Positions 16,213 through 23,950 of a stretch of 64,000 bases of DNA are shown one piece after another. Position numbers and translations under genes: made by a program. The notes beneath the pieces are model-generated. The model made no database searches, was not told the DNA's origin, and saw nothing but the letters and a program-made list of their open reading frames with translations. Origin of the DNA: Stieleria varia (GTDB lineage Bacteria > Planctomycetota > Planctomycetia > Pirellulales > Pirellulaceae); the NCBI RefSeq assembly GCF_038443385.1, contig NZ_CP151726.1, forward strand, positions 7,006,001-7,070,000, written 5' to 3'. Numbering within the stretch: position 1 is the stretch's first letter; the number at the start of each line of letters is the position of its first letter.

Positions 16213-17055
16213 TTACTCGGCTGCGGGTCGGTCGCCGCCACCACGTTGACCGCGGTCGCCACCACGCTGGCCGCGTTGACCTCCTGGTCCGCCCGGTCCG
16301 CCGCCTGGTCCGCCACGTCCGAATCCGCCGAAGCCTTGTCCTTCGGGCATCTCAAACTTCTCGCCCTTCATTTTTTCGAACTTTGCTTTCTGGTCGCTGG
16401 TCAGGACACCGAGCAATTCCGTTTCGGAATCCTTTTGAGCTTTGGTCATCATCTCGCGGATCTTGTCGCGGTCACCTGATTGGAAAGCTTCTTGCATCAT
16501 GCCACGCATTTTCTCACGCATGCCGTCACGCTTTTCGGTCATCTCTTTTTGTTGCGCTTCGGTGATTTCCAACTCCTTTTGGACCTTGGGGTTCGACAGG
16601 GCCATGATGCCTTGCAGTTGCAACGCGATCTCATCAAGTCGATCGATTTGCTCGGGGAAGAGAACCTCCTCCAGCTTTTCACGCATCTTTGCAGTTTGCT
16701 CTTCTTGCTCCTTCATGCGTTTGTCAAAGAACGCTTGGCGTTCTTCGTCGGTCGCGTTCTGGAAATCAAAATTGGGGCGTTCGCCACGCTCGGGGCGCTC
16801 GGCTTCCAACTTCTTCAGGGCTTCCTCCTGATCTGGCATCAGCTCCAATTCTTTCTTCACGGCATCGATGCGCAGCAGGCCCATCGACATGTCGCCGCCG
16901 CCGCGTCCGAATCCTCCTGGAGGGCCACCGCCGAATCCACCACGCCCACCGGGACCTCCTGGACCACGACCACCACCCTGCGCCATGACGTCGGTGGCCA
17001 AGAATGCGAACAGACCAAGGGCCGCCAGCCCAGTCATCCAACGAATCGATCTCAT
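16213..17055 (-). CDS. Secreted Gly-rich protein with Spy/LTXXQ-like helices
   Basis: A 280-residue exported protein: signal peptide at 1-25 (LAALGLFAFLATDVMAQ), then a Gly/Arg/Pro-rich segment, a charged helical core, and a second Gly/Arg-rich tail. The core has repeated motifs such as LEEVLFPEQIDRLDEIALQL and ELLGVLTSDQKAKFEKMKGE, resembling the LTxxQ pattern of periplasmic Spy/CpxP-like proteins. Similar proteins are frequent in planctomycetes. A role in metal or stress sensing is a guess. A strong terminator follows the gene. Confidence 0.8.
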   Translation of the reverse strand: MRSIRWMTGLAALGLFAFLATDVMAQGGGRGPGGPGGRGGFGGGPPGGFGRGGGDMSMGLLRIDAVKKELELMPDQEEALKKLEAERPERGERPNFDFQNATDEERQAFFDKRMKEQEEQTAKMREKLEEVLFPEQIDRLDEIALQLQGIMALSNPKVQKELEITEAQQKEMTEKRDGMREKMRGMMQEAFQSGDRDKIREMMTKAQKDSETELLGVLTSDQKAKFEKMKGEKFEMPEGQGFGGFGRGGPGGGPGGPGGQRGQRGGDRGQRGGGDRPAAE

Positions 17056-17233
17056 TTGTTTTTTCCAGAAAGTGGGTGCGAAAAGGACACCGAAGAGCGA
17101 TTGTCACCGTGCGAATCGCGAATTGGAGTGCTTCAGTCGCCTCCATCGGTAGGGATTCAACCACGCGCAGGGCGGCGGGTTTCAGGAAAAGACGAGATAT
17201 TTCAAGAATTTTTTGCAGTGGCCCGGATGGCCC

Positions 17234-18439
17234 TCACCGGCCACCGCTCGCCACCGAGCGACAAATCGGCCCGTCCATGTGCTTCGCCACCTGTTTCAGT
17301 TGGGCCACCGCATCGGCCATCGCCCGATGATCGATCTCGTGGACGTGGATGGGGCGTCCGATTTGCTGCAACATGGTGATGGTCAGCCGTCCACCCAAAT
17401 GCTGGCGGAACTCCTCCAGACCGGTCATCAGTACTTTGTAATCGTCCAAGGCAGGGTGCCACAGCGGCAGACCCAATCCGGCGAGGCATTCACAAACTCG
17501 CATCGAATCGGACTCGGGAAAGCCGTACCGCAGTGTTGAGTAGAGGCAATCGATCGCAACGCCCATCCCGACCGCTTCGCCGTGTCGGATTTGGTAGTCC
17601 GTCAACGGTTCCAGGCGGTGCGCCGACCAATGCCCAAAGTCCAGCGGCCTGGCTTCCAGCATCTCAAACGGATCGCCGCCCTCGGTGATGTGTCTCAAGT
17701 GCAACATGCACGACTGATGAATCGCATGGGCGGCCGGCCCCATCTGACGCTGACAGATTTCACCGGCGTGCTGACAAAGCCAATCAAATTGCTCACGATC
17801 CTTGAGCAACATCACCTTCACCGCTTCACTGAACCCGCTACGAAAATCACGATCGCTGACGGTTTGCAAAAGTTCCGTATCGTTGATCACCGCCCACGGC
17901 ACGGCGAAGGTTCCCACCCAATTCTTCTTGCCGAAATAGTTGATCGCGTTTTTGACGCCCACCCCCGAGTCGGCTTGGGCAAGCGTGGTCGTGGGCAAGC
18001 GAATCAAACGGATGCCTCGGTGAGCCGTTGCCGCAGCGTAGCCCACCGCGTCGAGCATCGCCCCGCCGCCGATCGCGATGATGTAGCTGCGTCGATCCAG
18101 ATCGTGTTGATTGATCGCAGCGAGCACCTGTTGGACACCGACCGTGTCATTCTTGATGGCTTCTCCGCCGTCCACCAACATCAACTCGCCGACCCGTCGA
18201 ACCTTGTCAGCGTCGGAGAGTTTGCGATCCAGCTCAGAGACTCGATCGCTCGCCTCATGCACAGCGGCTTCAGCGATCACCAGGACTTTGGCGGGGCCAG
18301 CATCACCGCAGTGGATGACACCGAGCAACTGCGAGAAATCATCACCGGCAACATTTTCAGTCACCCGCAATCGATGCACAAAGGGCACTGAAAAGGAGAT
18401 GTCGATTGAGTTTTGCTTATCCACGGGCATCCGTGTCAA
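17234..18439 (-). CDS. EboD-type 3-dehydroquinate synthase homologue
   Basis: The protein has 401 residues and belongs to the sugar-phosphate cyclase superfamily, with the NAD-binding YIIAIGGGAMLDAVGYAAAT and metal ligands Glu in SGFSEAVKVML, His in DFGHWSAH and His in RHGEAVGMG. The wording of these blocks (LAQADSGVGVKNAINYFGKK; GGDPFEMLEARPLDFGHWSAH) matches, from memory, EboD of the ebo clusters better than housekeeping AroB. No other ebo gene lies nearby. It may not act in the shikimate pathway. The stop of the next gene upstream (18446 side) is seven bases away on the same strand, which suggests co-transcription with the esterase. Confidence 0.82.
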   Translation of the reverse strand: MTRMPVDKQNSIDISFSVPFVHRLRVTENVAGDDFSQLLGVIHCGDAGPAKVLVIAEAAVHEASDRVSELDRKLSDADKVRRVGELMLVDGGEAIKNDTVGVQQVLAAINQHDLDRRSYIIAIGGGAMLDAVGYAAATAHRGIRLIRLPTTTLAQADSGVGVKNAINYFGKKNWVGTFAVPWAVINDTELLQTVSDRDFRSGFSEAVKVMLLKDREQFDWLCQHAGEICQRQMGPAAHAIHQSCMLHLRHITEGGDPFEMLEARPLDFGHWSAHRLEPLTDYQIRHGEAVGMGVAIDCLYSTLRYGFPESDSMRVCECLAGLGLPLWHPALDDYKVLMTGLEEFRQHLGGRLTITMLQQIGRPIHVHEIDHRAMADAVAQLKQVAKHMDGPICRSVASGGR

Positions 18440-18445
18440 TTCCAG

Positions 18446-19399
18446 TCAGGGAGTTTCGTCTTGCCATCCACGCCACAACCACCGCAACGAATCGGGAAAG
18501 ATCGCACCGCCGTGGTTGCCGTTGTGCGCGCCCGTTCCCATCACGAAGCGATAGTCGTAGTCTTTGAAGGCCAATGCCTTGGCCATCTGTTGATTCGCCA
18601 GCGGCCAGTTGCCGAATGGGTTGTCCAAATCATTTTCGCCGTCTTGCAGGAACACTCGAATCGGTTTCTTTTTCGATTTGCGAATCATCGGCGGGTACGC
18701 ATGCCCGCCGCGTAGATCGACAAAGCTGCCGATGTGACTGAGCACCTTACGAAACTGATCAGGTCGGAACCATGCAACGCTCATCGCGCAGATGCCGCCC
18801 GAGCTGTTTCCGCAAACGGCTCGCAATTCGGGATTCTTGGTGATCGAGTATTCCTTTTCTACCTCCGGCAATATTTCTGTCAGCAGAAACTCAGCATAGT
18901 CTCCGGTAACGCTGTCGTATTCGACACTTCGGTTCGCCGGCTGAGGACGCCAGCCTCGGGTTTCAGGAAGTTCACCTTTGTGGCCTGGATCGATCATGAC
19001 GGCGATGGTGACTGGCATGTCGCCCTTGGCAATCAGATTGTCAAACACGACGGGCAGGCGAAAATCACCGTCCACTCCCTCGAACGCGTGACCGTCTTGA
19101 AAAACCATCAACGCCGCGGGCGTCTTGCCGTCGTACTGTGCGGGAACATAAACGCTGTAACGCCGCTTAGTCCCGGGGTAGACGTTGCTCTCCAGCCAAG
19201 TGTGCTGTGTCACCTTGCCCTTGGGAACCGAGTCATCGACTTGCGAATCCGGCCCATGCTCGTACGGGGCTGGTTCTTGTGCGTTACCCAACGGAGCGAG
19301 GCAAAGCGACAAGAAAAAGACGCTGAGCAGAACGGACCTGCCGAAAACATGTCGGCCCATGGGAAGCAAATTCAATTGCCGCATCATCGCTTCTTTCAT
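18446..19399 (-). CDS. Secreted esterase (PF00756-type alpha/beta hydrolase)
   Basis: A 317-residue exported hydrolase of the enterobactin esterase/antigen 85 type. A signal peptide precedes NAQEPAP. The nucleophile elbow is GNSSGG, and the late HNGNHGG supplies the likely catalytic His; LMVFQDGHAF forms the oxyanion region. I chose the ATG at 19399 because it gives a compact signal peptide; frames start as early as 19444. Substrate is unknown; planctomycete relatives are often linked to polysaccharide ester cleavage. It is co-oriented with, and upstream of, the EboD-type gene. Confidence 0.85.
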   Translation of the reverse strand: MKEAMMRQLNLLPMGRHVFGRSVLLSVFFLSLCLAPLGNAQEPAPYEHGPDSQVDDSVPKGKVTQHTWLESNVYPGTKRRYSVYVPAQYDGKTPAALMVFQDGHAFEGVDGDFRLPVVFDNLIAKGDMPVTIAVMIDPGHKGELPETRGWRPQPANRSVEYDSVTGDYAEFLLTEILPEVEKEYSITKNPELRAVCGNSSGGICAMSVAWFRPDQFRKVLSHIGSFVDLRGGHAYPPMIRKSKKKPIRVFLQDGENDLDNPFGNWPLANQQMAKALAFKDYDYRFVMGTGAHNGNHGGAIFPDSLRWLWRGWQDETP

Positions 19400-19717
19400 C
19401 CAGATGGAGGGGGTGGGTGATTTGTGGGTGGGAACTTGTATCATACCATCGATGGCTGAACCGTACCGGCCTTGGAAGGGTCACGTAACTCCATCGCGAG
19501 CAGATTTCAAGCCCGGATTATTCACGCGACTCGCTACAAACTTCGCAACACGTTTGCACGAAACGGCTTGCGAGGGTTGGTACGACAATAGTCCGCGCAT
19601 ATCAGCCGCCACGCGATAGCGTCCGGTTCTCACGCCTATAATTGGGAACCGGACGCTATCGCGCTGCGGCTGATGAATAATCGGGGCTAGCACCTTACCC
19701 ACCACCTAGACGATTTG
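19400..19717. other. Intergenic region with a 169-bp palindromic element
   Basis: About 110 bases with nothing recognisable are followed by the 169-bp element (19515-19683), then CTAG, then 30 bases leading into the aldo/keto reductase gene. Confidence 0.6.
19515..19683. repeat. 169-bp palindromic element (copy 2, inverted relative to copy 1)
   Basis: It starts GGATTATTCACGCGACTC and ends TGAATAATCGG, with the GCGATAGCGTCCGGTTC palindrome toward its right side. Read on the minus strand it parallels 1818-1986 at the same length. CTAG follows four bases beyond its end. Confidence 0.75.
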
Positions 19718-20755
19718 ATGCAGCAACGAAGACTTGGCAAGAGCGGCATTTCAGTCAGTGACATTTGCATGGGCACCATGACGTTCGGCGGCCAATGCAA
19801 CGAACGACTCAGCCATCAGATCTGTGATGCCGCCTGGGATCACGGGATCGATTTCTTTGATGCCGCGGAACTCTACCCCGTGCCGCCCTCGGCGGAACTG
19901 TTTGGTGTGACCGAGCAAATTTTCGGACGTTGGTTGAAAGACAAGCCCCGGGACGCGGTGATCGTGGCATCGAAAGTCACCGGTCCGGGACATGGTTGGT
20001 TCAAACCGCCGGTGCGGCATGGCAAAACGTCTCTGGATCGCCAACAGATCGTCGCGGCTTGCGAAGACTCCCTGCGTCGACTCGATACCGACTACATCGA
20101 TCTGTATCAAACACATTGGCCCGATCATGGCATGCCGTATGAAGAAGTCCTCGGGGTGCTGACGGAACTACGGGACGAGGGCAAGGTTCGTGCGATCGGT
20201 GCCAGTAACGAGACCTGCTGGGGGATGATGAAAGCCTGTTGGGCGGCCGACGTTTACGATGTCGATCGTTACGAAACGGTGCAAAACAATTTCAGCTTGA
20301 TCAACCGTCGTTGCGAAAGCGAGCTGGCGCAAGTCTGCCGTCGTGAGTCGATCAGCTTGCTGCCCTACTCGCCTCTTGGCGGTGGCGTGCTGACGGGAAA
20401 GTACCAAGACGTCCCGCCGCCGGGTGCTCGATTCACGCATTATTTGACCGAAGGCGAAGAACGCCAGAAACGCATGGCACGGCGTTTCGTCAACCCTCGC
20501 ACGCGGGAAACCGTCGCTCGTCTGACGGAAATTGCCCAAAGCATCGGTACGTCCGTGACCGCACTCGCGGTGGCCTGGAGCCGTCAACACGATTTCGTCG
20601 CATCGACCATCATCGGGGCAACCAGCTTGGAACAACTGGAGCAATCCATGGCGGCCAAGGACTTGATCCTGGACGAGCAAACCATGCAACGGATCGACGA
20701 AGTGGATTTTGACATTCCGACACCGATGACCGAAGACGGATTGCGGCGATTGTAG
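19718..20755 (+). CDS. Aldo/keto reductase
   Basis: A 345-residue NADPH-dependent oxidoreductase of the AKR superfamily, closest in pattern to the Tas/YajO-like group. The catalytic tetrad is visible: Asp and Tyr in FFDAAELYPVP, Lys in IVASKVTG, and His in YQTHWPDHG. The C-terminal cofactor loop is present as TIIGATSLEQLEQ. The start ATG at 19718 follows a TTG that could also serve. It stands alone between repeat blocks and the substrate cannot be predicted. Confidence 0.9.
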   Translation: MQQRRLGKSGISVSDICMGTMTFGGQCNERLSHQICDAAWDHGIDFFDAAELYPVPPSAELFGVTEQIFGRWLKDKPRDAVIVASKVTGPGHGWFKPPVRHGKTSLDRQQIVAACEDSLRRLDTDYIDLYQTHWPDHGMPYEEVLGVLTELRDEGKVRAIGASNETCWGMMKACWAADVYDVDRYETVQNNFSLINRRCESELAQVCRRESISLLPYSPLGGGVLTGKYQDVPPPGARFTHYLTEGEERQKRMARRFVNPRTRETVARLTEIAQSIGTSVTALAVAWSRQHDFVASTIIGATSLEQLEQSMAAKDLILDEQTMQRIDEVDFDIPTPMTEDGLRRL

Positions 20756-20756
20756 C

Positions 20757-20921
20757 GATGAAGACAGACGTTTGACAGCAGCAATGTTCGTTTGCACCAA
20801 ACGGATTGCGAAGACTTCCACCACAACCGTCTGCGCATATCAGCCGCCACGCGATAGCGTCTGGTTCTTGCACCCATGTTTGGGAATCGGCGCTACCTCG
20901 CTGTGGCAGACGAATAATCCG
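20757..20921. repeat. Diverged GGATTATTCA-type element (copy 3)
   Basis: CGCATATCAGCCGCCACGCG and GATAGCGTCTGGTTCTTG match copy 2 closely; the right end CGAATAATCCGG matches the family end with one change. The left end is degraded. It is followed at once by CTAG. Confidence 0.6.
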
Positions 20922-20923
20922 GA

Positions 20924-21056
20924 CTAGTGCATCGTCCAGTCTTGGAACGTGGGTTTGATAAATGAGCCGTTTTGGCGTTAGCCACGGTTTTCGCGACTCA
21001 ACCGTGGCTAACGCCAAAACGGCTAACCCCAAGATCAAGACTGGACGATGCTCTAG
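20924..21056. repeat. 133-bp CTAG-bounded palindromic element
   Basis: Both ends are CTAG. The outer arms are CTAGTGCATCGTCCAGTCTT and its near complement; an inner stem pairs AGCCGTTTTGGCGTTAGCCA with its complement across a short loop. No coding capacity is apparent. Confidence 0.75.
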
Positions 21057-21173
21057 TGGTCTGGGACAACTTATTTTTAGGGTAGTGGATCTTGTTAAAG
21101 ATCCTGTAGCGGTGGGATCTTTGGCAAGATCCACTACGTTAAACCCTAACTTCTAGCTGTCCCAAACCACCAG
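21053..21173. repeat. 121-bp CTAG-started palindromic element (copy A)
   Basis: It shares its first CTAG with the end of the previous element. Ends are CTAGTGGTCTGGGACA and TGTCCCAAACCACCAG; inside, AGTGGATCTTG pairs with CAAGATCCACT. The inner ~95 bases are nearly identical to 33027-33124. Confidence 0.8.
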
Positions 21174-21350
21174 CGTACCTCGCCTCTCACGAAATCGACG
21201 AGCTGCTGGCTTTGATGTGGCAAAACTCGGATTAGATTGGTGGGTGAAACACCGCCCGGTGGAATGAACCGGTGGAATGAACCGGTGAGACTACCCGGCG
21301 AAGAACCACGCATCCGTTTTCCAGGTCGGGATCTCTGCAACCCACAAGCC

Positions 21351-22562
21351 ATGCATCTCTCAGTGATTTTCCAACGCCTCTTCTCCCGGTTGCTTGCCAC
21401 TGCCTGCCTTTGCAGCGTTCTCTCGTCGGCTTGGGCTCAGTCCCAACGCACAACCGTCAGCACGAGCACTTCGTCGGAATCGACGCAACTGACTCCCATT
21501 CGGCTGCCCGGCGAGTTCGAGCCGCAACGGGCTGTCCTATTGAGCATCAGTGATTGGCAGCCCCATCATTTCCCGGTTCTGACACAGATTGCTGAGAAGA
21601 CGGCCGGCCAAGTCAACTTGTTGATTCTGTACAACGATTTGAAACAGCTCAGCCCTGCGATCGTCGCGTTGGCGCGAACCGGACTGCCTTTGTCGCACGT
21701 CTACTTTTCGCCCATGGAATTGGACACGATTTGGATGCGGGACTACGGCCCACGATTGGCCGCGACCGATGACGGCTGTCTCTCGATCGATTTCTTCTAC
21801 GAAGGCAGTCGGCCGCGTGATGACAAGATGCCGGTCACTTGGGCGAGCGCGACCAGCGTCCCGATGCGAACGGTTCGCTGGACCGTGCAAGGCGGCAATT
21901 TGATTTTCAACGGCCAAGGTCTCGGGGTCACCAGCACGCGGATCTTTGAAGACAACTACATTCGTTTTCCTCATCAGTCTCGTCCCTTCGATCCCGAACT
22001 TGAGCGGCGCAATATGGTGACCAGCGAGTTCAAACGGGCGTGCAATTTGAGCGAGTTGGTGGTCTTGGAGCCACTGCAAAACGAGATCACCAAACACGTG
22101 GACATGTTCCTGACGTTTCTCGACAAGGATCATGTGTTGGTCGGAGAACTGGATCGATTCCGTGATCCCATCAACGCCGCCATTCTGGATCGTAACGCAC
22201 AACGACTCGGCCAAGTCACTGTGGAGGGGAAACCGCTACGGGTCTCGCGGATTCCGATGCCGACTCGTGATGGAACGCAGTGGAGTTCGTACACAAACAT
22301 CATCATGGCTGGAAATCTGATCCTGATGTCCACGTTCGACTCCGATCCACCCGATGTCCTGGCGGCGGCGAAGGCGACCTATGAAAGACTGGCGCCTGGC
22401 AAAGTCGTCGAAACGGTCGACTTGACCAGCATGAAGGCCTTGCAAGGATCACTGCACTGCCTGTCGATGAACATGCCCGAATTCGCCCCCTGGCCCAAGC
22501 TGGTGTATTCCTACGAATCGTTCCGAACGCAAGTCCCGCAGGAAATCATCGACGCAAAATAG
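21351..22562 (+). CDS. Exported agmatine/peptidyl-arginine deiminase-like protein
   Basis: The 403-residue protein belongs to the guanidino-group deiminase family (PF04371). Landmarks are WMRDYGP, the substrate loop VQGGNLIFN, HVDMF with the catalytic His and Asp, and the nucleophile Cys in GSLHCLSMNMP. A signal peptide (LLATACLCSVLSSAWAQ) is present when translation starts at ATG 21351; earlier TTG/ATG codons (from 21237) would bury it. Standard agmatine deiminases are cytoplasmic and end in GNIHCITQQ(Q/E)P, so the altered Cys loop and export suggest another arginine-like substrate. Confidence 0.83.
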   Translation: MHLSVIFQRLFSRLLATACLCSVLSSAWAQSQRTTVSTSTSSESTQLTPIRLPGEFEPQRAVLLSISDWQPHHFPVLTQIAEKTAGQVNLLILYNDLKQLSPAIVALARTGLPLSHVYFSPMELDTIWMRDYGPRLAATDDGCLSIDFFYEGSRPRDDKMPVTWASATSVPMRTVRWTVQGGNLIFNGQGLGVTSTRIFEDNYIRFPHQSRPFDPELERRNMVTSEFKRACNLSELVVLEPLQNEITKHVDMFLTFLDKDHVLVGELDRFRDPINAAILDRNAQRLGQVTVEGKPLRVSRIPMPTRDGTQWSSYTNIIMAGNLILMSTFDSDPPDVLAAAKATYERLAPGKVVETVDLTSMKALQGSLHCLSMNMPEFAPWPKLVYSYESFRTQVPQEIIDAK

Positions 22563-22680
22563 CCGCGCCGAGCCCAGGGTAAGCAATTCGTTGTGTCGGA
22601 TGGTCGTCGAACAATCGTCGATCTTCGCTTTGCACGTTAACATGCAGCGTCATTGAGTCATTCCCTCTCCAGACGTTCGC

Positions 22681-23925
22681 ATGCGCACACCCGATCAGCA
22701 ATCCGATCATTATGCTTTTCTCATCGAAGCCGCGATCATGCTGCATCGATACGGCACGCCTTCCCATCGACTCGAACGCGTGATGGGCAAGGTCGCCCAG
22801 TCGATCGGCGTCTGTGGCGAGTTTCTGTACACGCCGACGGCGCTCGTGATTTCACTGCAGCCGGCCGTTGGGAAACCATTGCCAACGAATGACCAACTGG
22901 ATGAAGAAGTCACGGTGATTCGACGCGTCCATTCCGGCCCCATCGACGTTGACAAACTGATTCGCTTTGACCAACTGCTTGGGAAAGTCGAATCTGGCGA
23001 TGCGACGATCGAATTTGCCCGAACGGAACTGGTTCGCATCGACGAGTCCCGCAGCTTGTACGGCAAACCGGTTTATGCGGCGGCCTGTTCGGTTGCGTGC
23101 GCGACGGTCGCAGTGTTCTTTGGCGGCTCTGGTTGGGAAGTGTTCGTGGCCGGCATGGTGGGTTTGCTCGTGACGCTCATCGAGTTTTTGCACCAGCGTT
23201 GGAAGCTCGAGGTCGGATTGCTGGAACCCCTGGCGGGTGTCGTCGCTGCTCTGACGTCTTTACTGATTTCTCGGTATTGGTTTCCGATCGATGACCGATT
23301 GGTGACCTTGGCTGGACTGATCGTGTTGATTCCAGGCTTGCGACTGACCGTCGCTCTGACCGAGTTGGCGGTGGGGCATCTTTCCGCAGGCGTCGCCAGA
23401 CTCGCTGGTGCGATGGTTTCCCTGGCAACCTTGTTCGTCGGTGTGGCCTTGGTTTGGCGTGTGGCTGATTCCATGCGTCCGGCGATCGCCCACGCCGAGC
23501 CACTGGACACGATTTGGCGATGGGGCGCCTTGGCCATCGCGCCGATCGCCTTCTCCATTGTCTTCCGAGCCGGCATCAAACAATGGCCGATCATCGCTTC
23601 GGTTTCCATTCTGGGCGTCATCACCAGTTGGTCAATGGAGCCGCGATTCGGTATCGAAGTCGCAGCGTTCAGCGGGGCGCTGGTGGTCGGATGCGGCAGC
23701 AACTTGTATGCGAGATTGCTGGATCTGCCAGCTCTGGTTCCATCGACGCCGGGAATGTTGATCTTGGTTCCCGGCTCGCTCGGCTACCGTTCGCTTTCGG
23801 CGCTGCTGGAGCAGCAGGTGGTCGAAGGCGTACAGTACGGATTTGCCATGATCCTGATCGCGATCAGTTTGGTGGGCGGTCTGCTCGTGTCCAACACGAT
23901 CATTCCGCCCAAGCGAATCCTCTAG
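22681..23925 (+). CDS. ThrE-type threonine/serine exporter family protein
   Basis: A 414-residue membrane protein with both halves of the ThrE family fused in one chain. The cytosolic N-terminal part (RYGTPSHRLERVMGKVAQSI to about residue 115) is typical of PF06738, followed by about ten hydrophobic segments from residue 125 to the end, the last four forming the PF12821-like half (PALVPSTPGMLILVPGSLGY). It would export small amino acids across the inner membrane; the substrate here is not known. It stands alone between the deiminase-like gene and the convergent caspase gene. Confidence 0.88.
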   Translation: MRTPDQQSDHYAFLIEAAIMLHRYGTPSHRLERVMGKVAQSIGVCGEFLYTPTALVISLQPAVGKPLPTNDQLDEEVTVIRRVHSGPIDVDKLIRFDQLLGKVESGDATIEFARTELVRIDESRSLYGKPVYAAACSVACATVAVFFGGSGWEVFVAGMVGLLVTLIEFLHQRWKLEVGLLEPLAGVVAALTSLLISRYWFPIDDRLVTLAGLIVLIPGLRLTVALTELAVGHLSAGVARLAGAMVSLATLFVGVALVWRVADSMRPAIAHAEPLDTIWRWGALAIAPIAFSIVFRAGIKQWPIIASVSILGVITSWSMEPRFGIEVAAFSGALVVGCGSNLYARLLDLPALVPSTPGMLILVPGSLGYRSLSALLEQQVVEGVQYGFAMILIAISLVGGLLVSNTIIPPKRIL

Positions 23926-23950
23926 TGCTGCGGGAATGAACTGCGACAGC

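Larger units (their letters stand above)
20756..21350. other. Intergenic chain of palindromic elements
   Basis: Three elements lie end to end: a diverged GGATTATTCA-type copy (about 20757-20921), a 133-bp two-stem palindrome (20924-21056) and a 121-bp element (21053-21173). The last ~180 bases lead into the deiminase-like gene; they contain a short direct repeat (GGTGGAATGAACC twice from about 21258). Confidence 0.7.

Noticed and set aside
17234-18439. Call as housekeeping aroB
   Set aside because: The superfamily is clear but the active-site wording fits EboD better, so I did not assign the aroB symbol.
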